Positions 12,036 through 22,988 are shown, counted from the first letter of the stretch. The stretch is DNA of 64,000 nucleotides from Imbricaverruca yamaguchii (GCA_034440575.1 JAOTOL010001370.1:229501-293500), one strand, 5' to 3'. Notes: generated from the sequence alone by a model not told the origin. Program-made: numbers and translations.

Positions 12036-12422
12036 CGGGCCGTGCCAACTGACATACTACTGCAGACGGGCCGTGCCAACTGACATACCACTGCAGACGG
12101 GCCGTGCCAACTGACATACTACTGCAGACGGGCCGTGCCAACTGACATACTACTGCAGACGGGCCGTGCCAACTGACATACCACTGCAGACGGGCCGTGC
12201 CAACTGACATACTGCAACGTGCAACTGACTACTGCAGGGGCCGTGCCAACTGACATACTACTGCAGACGGGCCGTGCCAACTGACATACTACTGCAGACG
12301 GGCCGTGCCAACTGACATACCACTGCAGACGGGCCGTGCCAACTGACATACAACTGCAGACGGGCCGTGCCAACTGACATACCACTGCAGACGGGCCGTG
12401 CCAACTGACATACCACTGCACA
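12036..12422. repeat. 31-bp minisatellite, about 12 units
   Basis: The unit is GGGCCGTGCCAACTGACATA followed by CTACTGCAGAC, with a C/T variant after CATAC. One unit at about 12207-12240 is scrambled and shortened. Starts at 12037 and 12068 give the 31-base period directly. Confidence 0.9.
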
Positions 12423-12852
12423 CAAGCAACTAGACCTAGTTGGCAATAAATTCAAATGGCACTACTTAGCCTGGGACTCAGCTTCCTAGTGGGACTTCAC
12501 TAGGTGAGTCCCACTAGTCTATACATGCGCATTGCAGTTTGCCCGGGCCAATCTCTCCATGCAACATAAGAGTATCCCCGGGCCCCCGGCCTCAAGCGAC
12601 ATGTCCTCAGGCGATTGGATGGTGACGCAGGCACTGGCCAATGATACACTAAGGATGAGGAGACCGTGGTACCCTGCGTCAGCAGCGATGTAACACTCCT
12701 AATTTCCCTCTTGGTGCGAGCTCGGGATGCTGATCCTGTGGTGACGATGGTCTGGCAGCCTGACTGGGTGGCCAAGACCCTCTGTGCAGCTTCATCGTCG
12801 CGCGATGTTTTCAGTGGTGTCTTCCCCGCCACGCATGCATTGGCGCTGACAT
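12423..12852. other. Unassigned sequence
   Basis: A unique linker between two arrays. Nothing is recognised. Confidence 0.4.
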
Positions 12853-13243
12853 GCGGAGGTTGTGTGCTGGTGGGCGGACATCTCCTGCGGAGGTTGTGGG
12901 CTGGTGGGCGGACATCTCCTGCGGAGGTTGTGGGCTGGTGAGCGGACATCTTCTGCGGAGGTTGTGGGCTGGTGGGCGGACATCTTCTGCGGAGGTTGTG
13001 GGCTGGTGGGCGGACATCTCCTGCGGAGGTTGTGGGCTGGTGGGCGGACATCTCCTGCGGAGGTTGTGGGCTGGTGGGCGGACATCTCCTGCGGAGGTTG
13101 TGGGCTGGTGGGCGGTCGGGTTGGGGCTGGACATCTCCTGCGGAGGTTGTGGGCTGGTGGGCGGACATCTCCTGCGGAGGTTGTGGGCTGGTGAGCGGAC
13201 ATCTTCTGCGGAGGTTGTGGGCTGGTGGGCGGACATCTCCTGC
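12853..13243. repeat. 34-bp minisatellite, about 11 units, with one foreign-looking unit
   Basis: The unit contains GTGGGCTGGTGGGCGGACAT followed by CTCCTGCGGAGGTT, with a CTTCTG variant in some units. At 13111-13130 one unit carries an inserted GGCGGTCGGGTTGGGGCTGG, which resembles the G-rich segment of the 41-bp array at 7105-8235. Open frames on both strands are repeat artefacts. Confidence 0.9.
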
Positions 13244-13465
13244 GTTTGAAACGCTCCTCGCGGTTGCATCGTGGGCGTCCGGGAACTGTTGAAGGATTCA
13301 CTGACGTCACTCTCGCAAGGGTGTCGTCACCGCGGGGGGTGGGGAGGGGCGACGTTCTCACAAGCTCGGCGAAGTTGGCCACGCCTAAGACATTGCACGC
13401 AACTAACCGGTCGAAAAACGTTCTTTGTTTAAGATCCACGCCGACGCAACTGAACCTCGAATCGC
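13244..13465. other. Unassigned flank
   Basis: Unique sequence with no recognised feature. Confidence 0.4.
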
Positions 13466-13573
13466 TTTGGTGCTACGTTATCGCTGGGCTTTGGTGCTAG
13501 TCATCGGCTGTGAGTCTTTGGAGCTACGTATCGGTCGTGAATATTTGGTGCTGCGTCTCGCTATGGGCCTCGG
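13466..13573. repeat. Degenerate 24-28 bp tandem repeat, 4 units
   Basis: TTTGGTGCTACG-like starts occur at about 13466, 13490, 13517 and 13545, each followed by a TATCGCT or similar segment. The units are diverged. Confidence 0.6.
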
Positions 13574-13902
13574 ATGGAGGTCTTGGTGTCGCGCCAGCCA
13601 GCTCCATCTGCCGGGCTGATTCGTCCCTAAGTTGTCTGCTTTGTTCGATCATAGGCCGGAAGCAGCGAACTTTTCACCGGAAATGCAAAATACCTGACCC
13701 CCGCAGCCAGATAACCCGACCCCGCTGACAGATAACCCGACTCTCCCATTCCCGCGTACGAGTAACTTGAGTCTTGACCCTCCACTACCGGTAAGCAGAT
13801 GCCCTGAAGCTCCCCTCCTCCGCAGACGAAGAGCTCAAGCTACCGCCTGCAAAAAAAAAGACTGCTTGACTCCTATACTATTGACATGCCACGAGATCCA
13901 AT
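13574..13902. other. Unassigned sequence
   Basis: No gene is recognised. A few short CCCGACCCC/GATAACCCGAC repeats occur at about 13695-13745. Confidence 0.4.
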
Positions 13903-13937
13903 GACACAGAAAGTGCTGTGCCAGCACTTTCTGTGTC
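13903..13937. repeat. Perfect 16-bp-arm hairpin
   Basis: GACACAGAAAGTGCTG at 13903-13918 is followed by a three-base loop and its exact reverse complement at 13922-13937. Confidence 0.85.
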
Positions 13938-14062
13938 TGTGTGGTGGATGTTCCTGTGAAGTGGAAACGTCGCCACGGTGTGGTGCACCAGCAATGCCTT
14001 TCTCGCCTTTGTCCGGATTGCACCGGCGCTTTATTTCCGCATCTCGTCACGCACGCAGGTGA

Positions 14063-14065
<3 letters not shown>

Positions 14066-14130
<65 letters not shown>
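14066..14130. repeat. (TA)n microsatellite, about 32 dinucleotides
   Basis: An uninterrupted alternating TA tract. It gives the TYR-ILE open frames on both strands, which are not genes. Confidence 0.97.
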
Positions 14131-14132
<2 letters not shown>

Positions 14133-14220
14133 AAATATGGATTCAGCACAAGTGGTTGCCACCTATCGGTGAACTTTCGCATCGATTCGTTCTTGATTGC
14201 GTTTCGGCAATATAGTTGAG

Positions 14221-14995
14221 CCTCCTGTGATATGGAGATACCATGGTACAGTGGTCAGCAGTATAGTGGATGCTCCTGTGATGTGGAGATACCATGGTAC
14301 GGTGGTCAGCAATATAGTGGATGTTCCTGTGATGTGGAGATACCATGGTATAGTGGTCAGCAGTGTAGTGGATGCTCGTGTGATGTGGAGATAGCATGGT
14401 ACGGTGGTAAGCAATGTAGTGGATGTTCCTGTGGTGTGGAGACACCATGGTATAGTGGTCAGCAGTGTAGTGGATGCTCGTGTGATGTGGAGATAGCATG
14501 GTACGGTGGTAAGCAATGTAGTGGATGTTCCTGTGGTGTGGAGATACCATGGTATAGTGGTCAGCAGTGTAGTGGATGCTCGTGTGATGTGGAGATACCA
14601 TGGTACAGTGGTCAGCAGTATAGTGGATGCTCCTGTGATGTGGAGATACCATGGTACGGTGGTAAGCAATGTAGTGGATGTTCCTGTGATGTGGAGATAC
14701 CATGGTATAGTGGTCAGCAGTGTAGTGGATGCTCGTGTGATGTGGAGATACATGGTACGGTGGTAAGCAATGTAGTGGATGTTCCTGTGGTGTGGCGATA
14801 CCATGGTATAGTGGTCAGCAGTGTAGTGGATGCTCGTGTGATGTGGAGATAGCATGGTACGGTGGTAAGCAATGTAGTGGATGTTCCTGTGGTGTGTCGA
14901 TACCATGGTATAGTGGTCAGCAGTGTAGTGGATGCTCGTGTGATGTGGAGATACCGTGGTACGGTGGCCAGCAATGCGGTGGAGGCTCGTGTTTT
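14221..14995. repeat. 51-bp minisatellite with alternating subtypes, about 15 units
   Basis: The unit is 51 bp and contains GTGGAGATACCATGGTACAG and GTCAGCAGTATAGTGGATGC. Two diagnostic forms alternate through much of the array. One has TATAGTGGTCAGCAGTGTAG and the other has TACGGTGGTAAGCAATGTAG, so the real repeat is a dimer of about 102 bp. The unit is 17 codons and gives a Cys-rich 206-codon frame on the plus strand and 247 codons on the minus. A one-base deletion near 14751 breaks the frame without other change, which argues against coding constraint. Confidence 0.92.
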
Positions 14996-15531
14996 ATCCT
15001 GTGAAGTCTGCGCGGTACAAGGCTGCTGGTGCTGCTGCATCGGTGGCGTCCGATGCTATCACCAACAGCCCGCTCTGCTCAGACTGTAGTAACGAGTGGA
15101 AGCGGCTATCTGCAAACCAGTCAGGCTAGGAAGAAATGCGGGACGTGGCGAGAAGCACGTACCGGCAGCGTTGGATTCAACATTCAGTTCTTCAGCCATG
15201 AAGTTTCGTTCTTTCTAAATTCGCCAGGAAGTGAAGGCAGAGCATAATACAGATTTAGGACTGAATATCGGTACGAATATCCGTTTAGTATGGATAACGA
15301 TGCGAACTGGATGGAATGCGAACAACATAAAGGGGACTGAATTGGATGCCGGTTAGCAATCCCACATCTTGACGTCGAAAAAGCATTTCTTCAAATTATT
15401 TCCCTTCTTTCAGTTTCCTAAATACATAGCTCTCACAAAAGTGGTTAAGATTAGCTGATGGTGGTCGGAAAACCAAAATCACATCAAGCTTATGTGGAAC
15501 CATTGATCAATATATACAGCTATACCGAAGA
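14996..15531. other. Unassigned sequence
   Basis: No gene is recognised. Confidence 0.4.
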
Positions 15532-15846
15532 AGAAAGTCTTTACTCCGAAGGGAGTAAAATGGGGTAGGTTAGACGTTCCCCTCCTCCATACCCTCTTCC
15601 GTTATCCTGATGTTACTCTCGGTTTACCATGCCCTAGCTCCAATACTCCAATGATGCTCCAAGCAACTGAGTTTACTTCAAAACTACATACCTTAACTTT
15701 GAAGAACAAAAAGTGTTTACCTCCTGGGGAAGAACAGTGGGTTGACCCCATCGTTCCCTCTCCATACTCACTCTTATCCTGGTGTTCCTCCCGGTTTAGC
15801 TTGCCCTAACTCAAGGAGTACTCCAATGATACTCCAAGCAACCGAG
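15532..15846 (+). repeat. Diverged direct duplication of about 135 bp
   Basis: The segments at about 15535-15670 and 15709-15846 align with moderate divergence. Both carry a GTTCCC-TCTCCATAC-type stretch, TATCCTG-TGTT-CTC-CGGTTTA and ACTCCAATGAT-CTCCAAGCAAC. It may be two units of an old array or two copies of one interspersed repeat. Confidence 0.6.
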
Positions 15847-16093
15847 CGAGGACATAAAATGGTTTTGCCCATTATGCTGACTCGTCGAAACCATAGCAAC
15901 CCTGGTACGTGCTGGGTAATTCACAAACACAGCGAAAACTCAAGTATTTATAACAGATATTTCTGTTAGGCCGCATGTTAAGGCCAAAACATATTTCACT
16001 GATCTCACCTACGTGATCAATATGTGTGGAGCACTGACTCTGGACCGATGATAACGTCCATCATGCACAATGTTGCATCGCTCGCTATACGCT
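15847..16093. other. Unassigned sequence
   Basis: No feature is recognised. Confidence 0.4.
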
Positions 16094-16255
16094 GGGGACG
16101 AGTAGTCTAGGGATAGGTTGCTCGTCTCGCAATCGAGAGATTGTGGGTTCGAGCCTCACGTGTCGCTTCTCTTCACCCGCAGTCAATCGGCGTGACAGAT
16201 TGGCGCCGATACATGACCCAACGGTCGGAGTGTCGTAAAACCAAGAGACACCACT
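16094..16255 (+). mobile_element. tRNA-derived SINE, copy 2
   Basis: It starts GGGGACGAGTAGTCTAGGGA, with an A box at about 16103, then has a B box GGTTCGAGCC at 16146-16155. The T arm GTGGG/CTCAC brackets TTCGAGC. The body matches the copy at 2003-2168 through the GATTGGCG and GTCGTAAAA words and ends near 16255. The acceptor stem does not close as a 7-bp helix and a SINE body follows the tRNA head. A functional tRNA is therefore unlikely even though a possible CGC anticodon loop can be drawn. No clear target-site duplication is visible. Confidence 0.65.
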
Positions 16256-16436
16256 ATATGTTGATGGTAAAATGATGCCTCGTGTGCAATGATGGAGCAG
16301 CAATTAGGTGAGGCTGGTTCACGCACTGTTGCAAGCTCCACTTGTTAGGAACATATTGTGGTAAATCATGAGCCTTGAGCAGCCGAATTGGCGGTAGCAG
16401 CAGTCTAGCAGCAACAGACTAGCAGGAGTAGGCCGG
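16256..16436. other. Unassigned sequence
   Basis: No feature beyond short AGCAG words leading into the next array. Confidence 0.4.
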
Positions 16437-17082
16437 CAGAGGCAGACCGGTGTAGAACAGACTTACAGAACATCCCGGCAGAACAGACTGACAGAACATC
16501 CCGGCGAAGCGGTGACAGACAGAACCCGAACAGACTGACAGAAACACGCTGACAGGAGACGACAGAACATCCCGGCAGCGGGCTGACAGGAGCAGCCCGG
16601 CAGAAGCGGACCGACAGAACAAACTGGCAGAACATCCCGGCAGAACAGACTGACAGACAGACAGAACATCCCGGCATCGGTCGGACAGGAGTAGGCCGGC
16701 AGAACAGACTGACAGAACAGACTGACAGAACAGACTGACAGAACATCCCGGCACCGGTCGGACAGGAGTAGGCCGGCAGAACGCACGGTCAGACAGATGC
16801 AGAACAGACTGACAGAACATCCCGGCAGAGGCCGGCAGAACAGACTGACAGAACAGACTGACAGAACAGACTGACAGAACATCCCGGCAGCGGTCGGACA
16901 GGAGTAGGCCGGCAGAACAGACTGACAGAACAGACTGACAGAACAGACTGACAGAACAGACTGACAGAACAGACTGACAGAACAGACTGACAGAACAGAC
17001 TGACAGAACAGCCTGACAGAACAGACTGACAGAACAGACTGACAGAACAGACTGACAGAACATCCCGCCAGCGGTCGGACAG
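16437..17082. repeat. Composite 13-bp minisatellite
   Basis: The basic unit is AGAACAGACTGAC (13 bp), repeated perfectly about a dozen times at 16915-17058. In the rest of the array it is mixed with a longer module containing AGAACATCCCGGCAGCGGTC and GGACAGGAGTAGGCCGGC. Since 13 is not a multiple of three, three consecutive units give a 39-base coding-like period, producing Cys/Ser/Val-rich open frames of up to 341 codons on the minus strand. I do not treat these as genes. Confidence 0.9.
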
Positions 17083-17769
17083 GTGGAGACCGGCCGCCGG
17101 CACCAGTGGCCTGGCCACGCAGGCGTGAAATTACGCACAGACGACGGCGAAACGCGCCCTGAACAGTTGGCACGAGCTGGGCAGCGGCAAGGCGTTCAGC
17201 GTCAAACTTCAGTAGGGCATGCGGGACTCTCCGTCTTCTCAGGCTGGTTGTTGCCACAACGATGTCACCGAAATGAACCAAAAGAACCAATATTGACTCT
17301 TTATTTTTTAGAACCAGTCCCAAAAATATGTCACCTTCTTCCAGCCCAGTTTCAGCCAAAGCACTGTTGCGGCACCAACCTTGTACACATGGCGACAAGC
17401 TGACACAGTCCGCTGACCTCCGCGGCCAACACCCGACAGCCTGACTCATTCGGCTGCACGCACCACCGCCGTGACCGTGACGTGTCACAAGCCCCGCGAC
17501 ACATTGCTGGTCGCACCAACCGACTGGCGGCAGAGCGAGGTAGGTAACAGCCAGTCCCAGGCTATTCTGCCATCTGTGCGTTAGTTCTTCTACAATATCC
17601 GCTACGATAGCGAGTGAATGATACGGCAGCTTTTCTACATGTCCTCACATTGCTTTTATCGTTTTACATTATTATAACGAGAACTTTTAAATATCGCATC
17701 AACAGCACCAAATGCAAGAGGAGTGAATGATGAATAGAATAGAAAATGTGGCGTGAAAGGCGGCTATCG
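17083..17769. other. Unassigned, partly GC-rich flank
   Basis: The first 450 bases are GC-rich unique sequence beside the array and the remainder is AT-richer. No gene is recognised. Confidence 0.4.
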
Positions 17770-18455
17770 CCGAGTATGTGGGCGATTGTGAAGGTAATGT
17801 GTGCGTTGCAGTGGTGTGTGAGTGGCTGGTGATATGGTGTGTATTTGGTTGTAGTGGTGTGTGAGTGGCTGACGGTATGGTGTGTATTTGGTTGCAGTGG
17901 TGTGTGAGTGGTTGACGGTATGGTGCATTGGTTGAGTGTGGTGAGTGGTTGACGTTGGTGTGCATTTGTGGTGTGTGAGTGGCTGGTGTTATGGTGTACA
18001 TTTAGTGTAGTGGTATGTGGTTGGCTGACTGTATAGTGTGTATTTGATGTAGTGGTATGTGAGTGGCTGGCGTTATGGTGTGTATTTGGTGTAGTGGTGT
18101 GTGAGTGGTTGACGGTATGGTGTGTATTTAGTTGCAGTGGTGTGTGAGTGGCTGGTGTATGTTGTATGTATTTGGCTGCTTATTGTGTATTTGATGTAGT
18201 GGTGTGTGAGTAGCTGGCGGTATGGTGTGTATTTGGTGCAGTGGTGTGTGAGTGGCTGGCGGTATGGTGTGTATTTGGTTGCAGTGGTGTGTGAGTGGCT
18301 GGTAGGATGGTTTACATTTAGTGTAGTGGTATGTGGTTGGCTGACTGTATAGTGTGCATTTGATGTAGTGGTATGTGAGCGGCTGGCGGTATGGTGTGTA
18401 TTTGGTGCAGTGGTGTGTGAGTGGTTGAAGGTATGGTGTGTATTTGGTGCAACAC
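17770..18455. repeat. T/G-rich minisatellite, about 43-bp period, roughly 15 units
   Basis: The unit contains GTGTATTTGGTTGCAGTGGT followed by GTGTGAGTGGCTGGCGGTATGGT in two pieces. Units vary in length from about 30 to 45 bp with indels at the TTGCAG/TGTAG position. The plus strand is almost C-free, a strong strand asymmetry. Confidence 0.88.
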
Positions 18456-19215
18456 CACTTGGCTCCGCCTGGTGCGTTGATTGGTGCTGTTCCATGATGT
18501 GAAGGTGGAATATCTGTTGCCAGACGCGGGTCCAAAGTCAGGGGAGAAAGAAAGCATGCCGGCCGGTTTACATCGGCCTTCCTAGCTATGTCTCCTGTTT
18601 CACTTCCGTAATGTGTGCCATGTCCTTTTGTTGTTTTCACTGCAAGCCAACACGATATGGAATGGTGCCTCCTTTGTGATTTACCACAGAAGGCAAGCGG
18701 ACTAATTGTGTTGCTGTCTTCAAGAAAAATGGCCAGTCACCAGGGAGGGACATTTCCCCGAGATGATTTTGTGAAAATTGCTTTTGTCATGCCATTCATT
18801 CCAGGCACCCTCAATACGTCCCACGTTAAATCTCAGCATCATCATGGGGCAGTACCCCTCCAAAAAAGTATGGGAGTCAGTCCGAAAGCACACCAGTCAT
18901 ATGGTGCGCTGTCGACGTCACGATCACAGGGTGCTGCAGACACAAGTCAGCACAACAGGCCGGCTGGTCAGCAGCCCCAGGTGTCTGCCCACAAAACGCT
19001 GATTTGATCGTATTTGCGTTTTCCGGTTGTGACTCAAACGGCAAAGTTAACAACGCGCTGTATCACAATCAGTTCATTAGAGTGGCGCCGGCATATACTG
19101 GAGGCAGCAGCGCACATAACACATCACAAGTCGCCCACCGGAGCAGAAAGCAAAGCCTGCGGTGAGACATGCTTTACACGTGGCGGTCCCAGAACCATTC
19201 CGAAATGCTTGTTCT
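18456..19215. other. Unassigned sequence
   Basis: No recognised gene. An open frame of 130 codons at 18615-19007 has no identifiable domain. Confidence 0.4.
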
Positions 19216-19505
19216 GTAAGCGAGCAATGTGCGAATTTCCATGGCAAATTTCCATGGCAAATTTCCGTCCATGATGACACCAAAATTCTACACTTTGGCT
19301 GCAAAGCTAAAAGTTTTCCCCATGAAAGAAACAGTCTATTTGGGTCCAGGAGGGCCAGTTGATGTGGGTCTCCAACAAGCATGACCTCTGTTTTGCATGG
19401 GCTCACTTTCATTTCATGCCGACAGAACTGTTGGAATTGGAACCGACAGTTGGAAAATCGAATCACTGTTTCAATGGACACTTGGCTATCATGGTTCAAT
19501 CGGCT
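19216..19505 (-). mobile_element. LINE reverse-transcriptase fragment (frameshifted)
   Basis: On the minus strand, plus coordinates 19381-19412 encode MKVSPCKTEVM followed by LVG. This is the LxLNPxKTEVxxxG motif found after the RT catalytic motifs of non-LTR retrotransposons. Further along, about 19240-19290 encodes FGVIMDGNLPWK, the LGVxxDxxLxW motif that normally follows 25-40 residues later. Here it is in a different frame, so there is at least one frameshift. A 15-base segment containing AATTTCCATGGC is locally triplicated at 19237-19270. The fragment is cut on its upstream side by the 48-bp array, and nothing LINE-like is seen below 19216. Confidence 0.7.
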
Positions 19506-19513
19506 ACAACATT

Positions 19514-19753
19514 CCAGGAACACGACAGCGACGTGCCTCACGTCCCCGACAGCACTGCCTCCCAGGAACACGACAGCGACGTGCCTCACGTCCCCAACAG
19601 CACTGCCTCCCAGGAACACGACAGCGACGTGTCTCACGTCCCCGACAGAATGGCCTCCCAGGAACACGACAGCGACGTGCCTCACGTCCCCAACAGTATG
19701 GCCTCCCAGGAACACGACAGCGACGTGTCTCACGTCCCCAACAGCATGGCCAA
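19514..19753. repeat. 48-bp minisatellite, 5 units
   Basis: The unit has CCAGGAACACGACAGCGACG then TGCCTCACGTCCCC and a variable AACAG/GACAG-ACTGCCTC or TATGGCCTC end. It is 16 codons long and gives a His/Asp-rich repeat on one strand and a Val/Gly-rich one on the other. The array abuts the RT fragment directly. Confidence 0.9.
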
Positions 19754-19943
19754 TAATTATGAAGACATGAGAGCTATTTTGGACCCGTCACAAGCAGCCA
19801 AAATTCGTGGAGGAAAACATTACGGGAGGGGTGTACCAGAACAAGCTTCCCGCTCCACCCCGCCGCTCCCTCATTCAAACCCTGGACCAGCCTCTGATTG
19901 TGCCACTGTGGTCCTATGTGGTTTGTGCGTGGGAGAGCGGAAT
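19754..19943. other. Unassigned linker between arrays
   Basis: Unique sequence that remains open in the frame shared with both flanking arrays. No domain is recognised. Confidence 0.4.
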
Positions 19944-20240
19944 TGTCTGAGTGTTGCGCGGTGTTCTGGTTGTGAAGCAGGCTGTCTGAGTGTTGCGCGG
20001 TGTTCTGGTTGTGAAGCAGGCTGTGTGAGTGTTGCGCGGTGTTCTGGTTGTGAAGCAGGCTGTCTGAGTGTTGCGTGGTGTTCTGGTTGTGAAGCAGGCT
20101 GTCTGAGTGTTGCGCGGTGTTCTGGTTGTGAAGCAGGCTGTCTGAGTGTTGCGCGGTGTTCTGGTTGTGAAGCAGGCTGTCTGAGTGTTGCGTGGTGTTC
20201 TGGTTGTGAAGGTGTTGCGTGGTGTTCAGGCTGTGTGAGC
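19944..20240. repeat. 39-bp minisatellite, about 7 units
   Basis: TGTCTGAGTGTTGCGCGGTG followed by TTCTGGTTGTGAAGCAGGC repeats at 19944, 19983, 20022, 20061, 20100, 20139 and 20178. The last unit is shortened. It is 13 codons long and encodes a Cys-rich repeat inside a 341-codon frame (19359-20384). That frame starts inside antisense RT sequence and spans two unrelated arrays, so I do not call it a gene. Confidence 0.9.
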
Positions 20241-21395
20241 GTGCAGCGACGTGCGGACATTTTTTGCTGCTGTCTCTACGTGGTTATAGCCGATAATTTA
20301 TGTGCGGCTCGGAATACAGATAATTGTAGGACGGTGGTGTGGTACGAGTTTCGAATAATTTATCACTGGCATGCATACATTTGAATTTCTGGAAGGCTCC
20401 CTGCAATCTATAACTAAGTAAAAGCTGCACATGTCATATAGTACCACTTCATTTTTAACTCATGCACACTTGGACATGTCCTTACAACAACGCAACTAAT
20501 TCATGAATTTGTGTAATGCAACAGATGTGTGGATATTCAAGCCATATATTGTGCTATAACAAGACTATAAAGCAGGTAATGTGCCAGCCAGTGCCAGAAT
20601 GCATTCATGCTAGAGTTTCACGGTGGTTCTTTGACTGTTAGCATATTTAACATCAATTTCATTAATATTGCCTACAGTAGAAAAGTATAAAGGCTGAAGG
20701 CAGAAACGTAACACAATCAAGGTAAGACAACAATTCACAAGTGCAGGTCCTTCCTTACCTTAATGTTACATTGTCATGTAATATACATAGCCTTGGTTCT
20801 AGTTGCTCGACTTCAACATTTACATGCATTTTGTTTATTGAAGATACTCCACCTAACAAATACTCACGATATATCCATTGCATGACTAGTATGGAATAGA
20901 ACATATAATTTCCACATTTCAATGGATTTTCACAGTTGTGCAAAGCACACAGGCATCCAATGTTTTGAGTGAGACGTCTGGCTATAATCGGTACTGGTAT
21001 CAAACAGCAAAACATGTATTACCATCATTAGTTATGGTAGTATAGATACAATAATGAACTCCACACCCTATTATATAAACTTCCAAGTGCGAGAACGCAT
21101 CTCAGAATCTCAGAATCCCTCGAGAGGATTAGGCGCTTATGATGTGACCTGACAAGGTCACATGAGGAGTGATATGAAGAGTGATTATGTGACGAGTGAC
21201 GGGTGATGCTTGTCATGTGGCCTGATCATGCTCATGACGAGCATGACAACTGACCCGAGTGGATCTTCAGCTGGGTAACTGCGTAGTGGCACCGGCAGCA
21301 CGATATATATTGACTTCAAATTATGTCGTTCAACAGAAATTGTTCGGCCCGATAGTGGACTCATGGTATACGTTAAAGCATTTCATTAGCAAAGA
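20241..21395. other. Unassigned sequence
   Basis: No gene is recognised. A cluster of GTGAC/CATGAG words occurs at about 21140-21250. The stretch is otherwise unique and moderately AT-rich. Confidence 0.4.
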
Positions 21396-22640
21396 CTGAC
21401 CCCAGAACTGACCAAAAGTCCATTCCTACCGGAAATGTCAATCTGCAGCCCAAAAACTGGCGTCAAAGACCCCAAAACTACGTCTGGCGCTGGAAAAGAA
21501 GCACTTTGGAACACTAAAAAAGGAGCCACTGGGAGCCCGAAGAATCATACAGAGCCCCAAAAATATCGCACATGAGGCTTACAAAAATAGAAGTGGACAC
21601 CACAAAATCACATGGGGTCTCCATCGAGTTGATCTGAGTACTGAAGAATTCAGAACAGGTCCCGAAAGAAAGTTCTGGTAAGAGCCTTTCTGCTCTGAAC
21701 GGTGCCATCGCCTAAAAACAAAACTCGGTGATCAGCCGCAGCGGCATATGAAAGAGGCAAATGCCCCCATCTATCCTGAAGAGGCTGGCTCCTAAAAATC
21801 CAATTATATTTATTATAAATAAATGCCAAATTCGCGCTGGGCCCAGATTAGTACCACGCGCCCCGCAAACTAGCTCCAAGTCCCTTAAGTATCGCGCTTG
21901 GGGGGACCACTAGTAATTCCTGTTGGTTGGGTCCCAAAAATAGATTAAATATTCCCTTGAGTAAAGAGTGGGCGTCGATGGCCCCAAATAAGCACAGCTT
22001 ATTTGGTTATGATGTTGCCACAGAATCACATCGGGACCCGAGAAGAGTCAAGCCGGAGCCCTCAGAAATAAAGAGAGACTCAGAAAAATAAATGCCCGAG
22101 CCAGGAAAATCGCTCATTTGCTCAAACATATCGTCAGATTCCTTAACAAATCGCACACGGCACAAAAAACGTACCGGAGCTCGGACAATGGCGGCGGGAC
22201 ACGAGAACATGTCTCCGAGGTCCTAAAAACAGGGCTTGGATCGGACTTTACATAATTCAGAAGTCACCAAAAATTGCATCGAGCCAAGAAAACCGGCGTC
22301 AGATTCCCTGAAACCATGCGCATGGGTCCGAAAAGTCGCGACGGGACCATGGGAAATTATGCCGGAGCCCCAAATATCGTGTTAGGGTCCGACAAATTTG
22401 AGCGAGGAACCCCAAATAAACGTAGCGGGATCCTAAGAGCACAATTGGAGGACAATGCAAAGGGTCCTCCAACGAGTACGGAATTTGGTAACATGCGGCA
22501 GTGCTTTAAACTATGGATTGCAGCTCAAAATAAACGCACTGGAAGCTTAAAGCACTCACAATGGGGCCCTCAAAGCACGCCGGGGCCTTGAGCCCGCATG
22601 GGGTCTAAAAACAGGCTGGGCCCCTCAAAAATCGACATGG
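21396..22640 (+). repeat. Ancient, highly diverged tandem array, about 28-bp period
   Basis: Across about 1.2 kb the pattern GGGCCCCAAAAATCGCACNGG recurs in strongly mutated form at intervals of roughly 25-33 bases. Examples are GAGCCCCAAAAATATCGCAC near 21553, GAGCCCCAAATATCGTGT near 22361 and GCCCCTCAAAAATCGACA near 22619. No two units are alike, so a simple repeat finder may miss it. A related array in reverse orientation lies at 31350-31620. Confidence 0.6.
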
Positions 22641-22744
22641 TCGTAGATAATGAACAAAAAGACCGGGCATCAAATCAACACTTCGGGGTCTGCCAAAACC
22701 TGCCAATACCTATACAAATATCGTCGGTGCACAAAATAGCAGCA

Positions 22745-22806
22745 AAACCCTATAAAAAAAGGGGGGCAAAAAAAATCCCCCCCCCCCCAACAAAAATTTA
22801 TCCTAC

Positions 22807-22857
<51 letters not shown>

Positions 22858-22955
22858 CCCCCCCCCCCCCCCCCCCAAAAAAAACCCAAAAAAAAAAATA
22901 AAAAAAAAAGAAAAAAAAAAAAAAAACACCCCGGTTTTCAAAATTTTTTAAAAAC

Positions 22956-22988
<33 letters not shown>

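Noticed and set aside
14066..14130. Transmembrane Tyr-Ile repeat peptide
   Set aside because: A translated (TA)n microsatellite.
14232..14852. Cys-rich 17-residue repeat protein (206 codons)
   Set aside because: Differences between units include many amino-acid changes and a one-base deletion near 14751. The antisense strand is open for 247 codons.
16094..16170. Functional tRNA-Ala (CGC) gene
   Set aside because: The acceptor stem does not pair properly, the anticodon stem has a mismatch, and a SINE body shared with 2003-2168 follows.
16463..17488. 341-codon Cys/Ser/Val-rich minus-strand frame
   Set aside because: A by-product of the 13-bp tandem repeat.
19359..20384. 341-codon frame with His/Asp-rich and Cys-rich repeats
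   Set aside because: It starts inside antisense RT sequence and joins two unrelated arrays whose units happen to be multiples of three.
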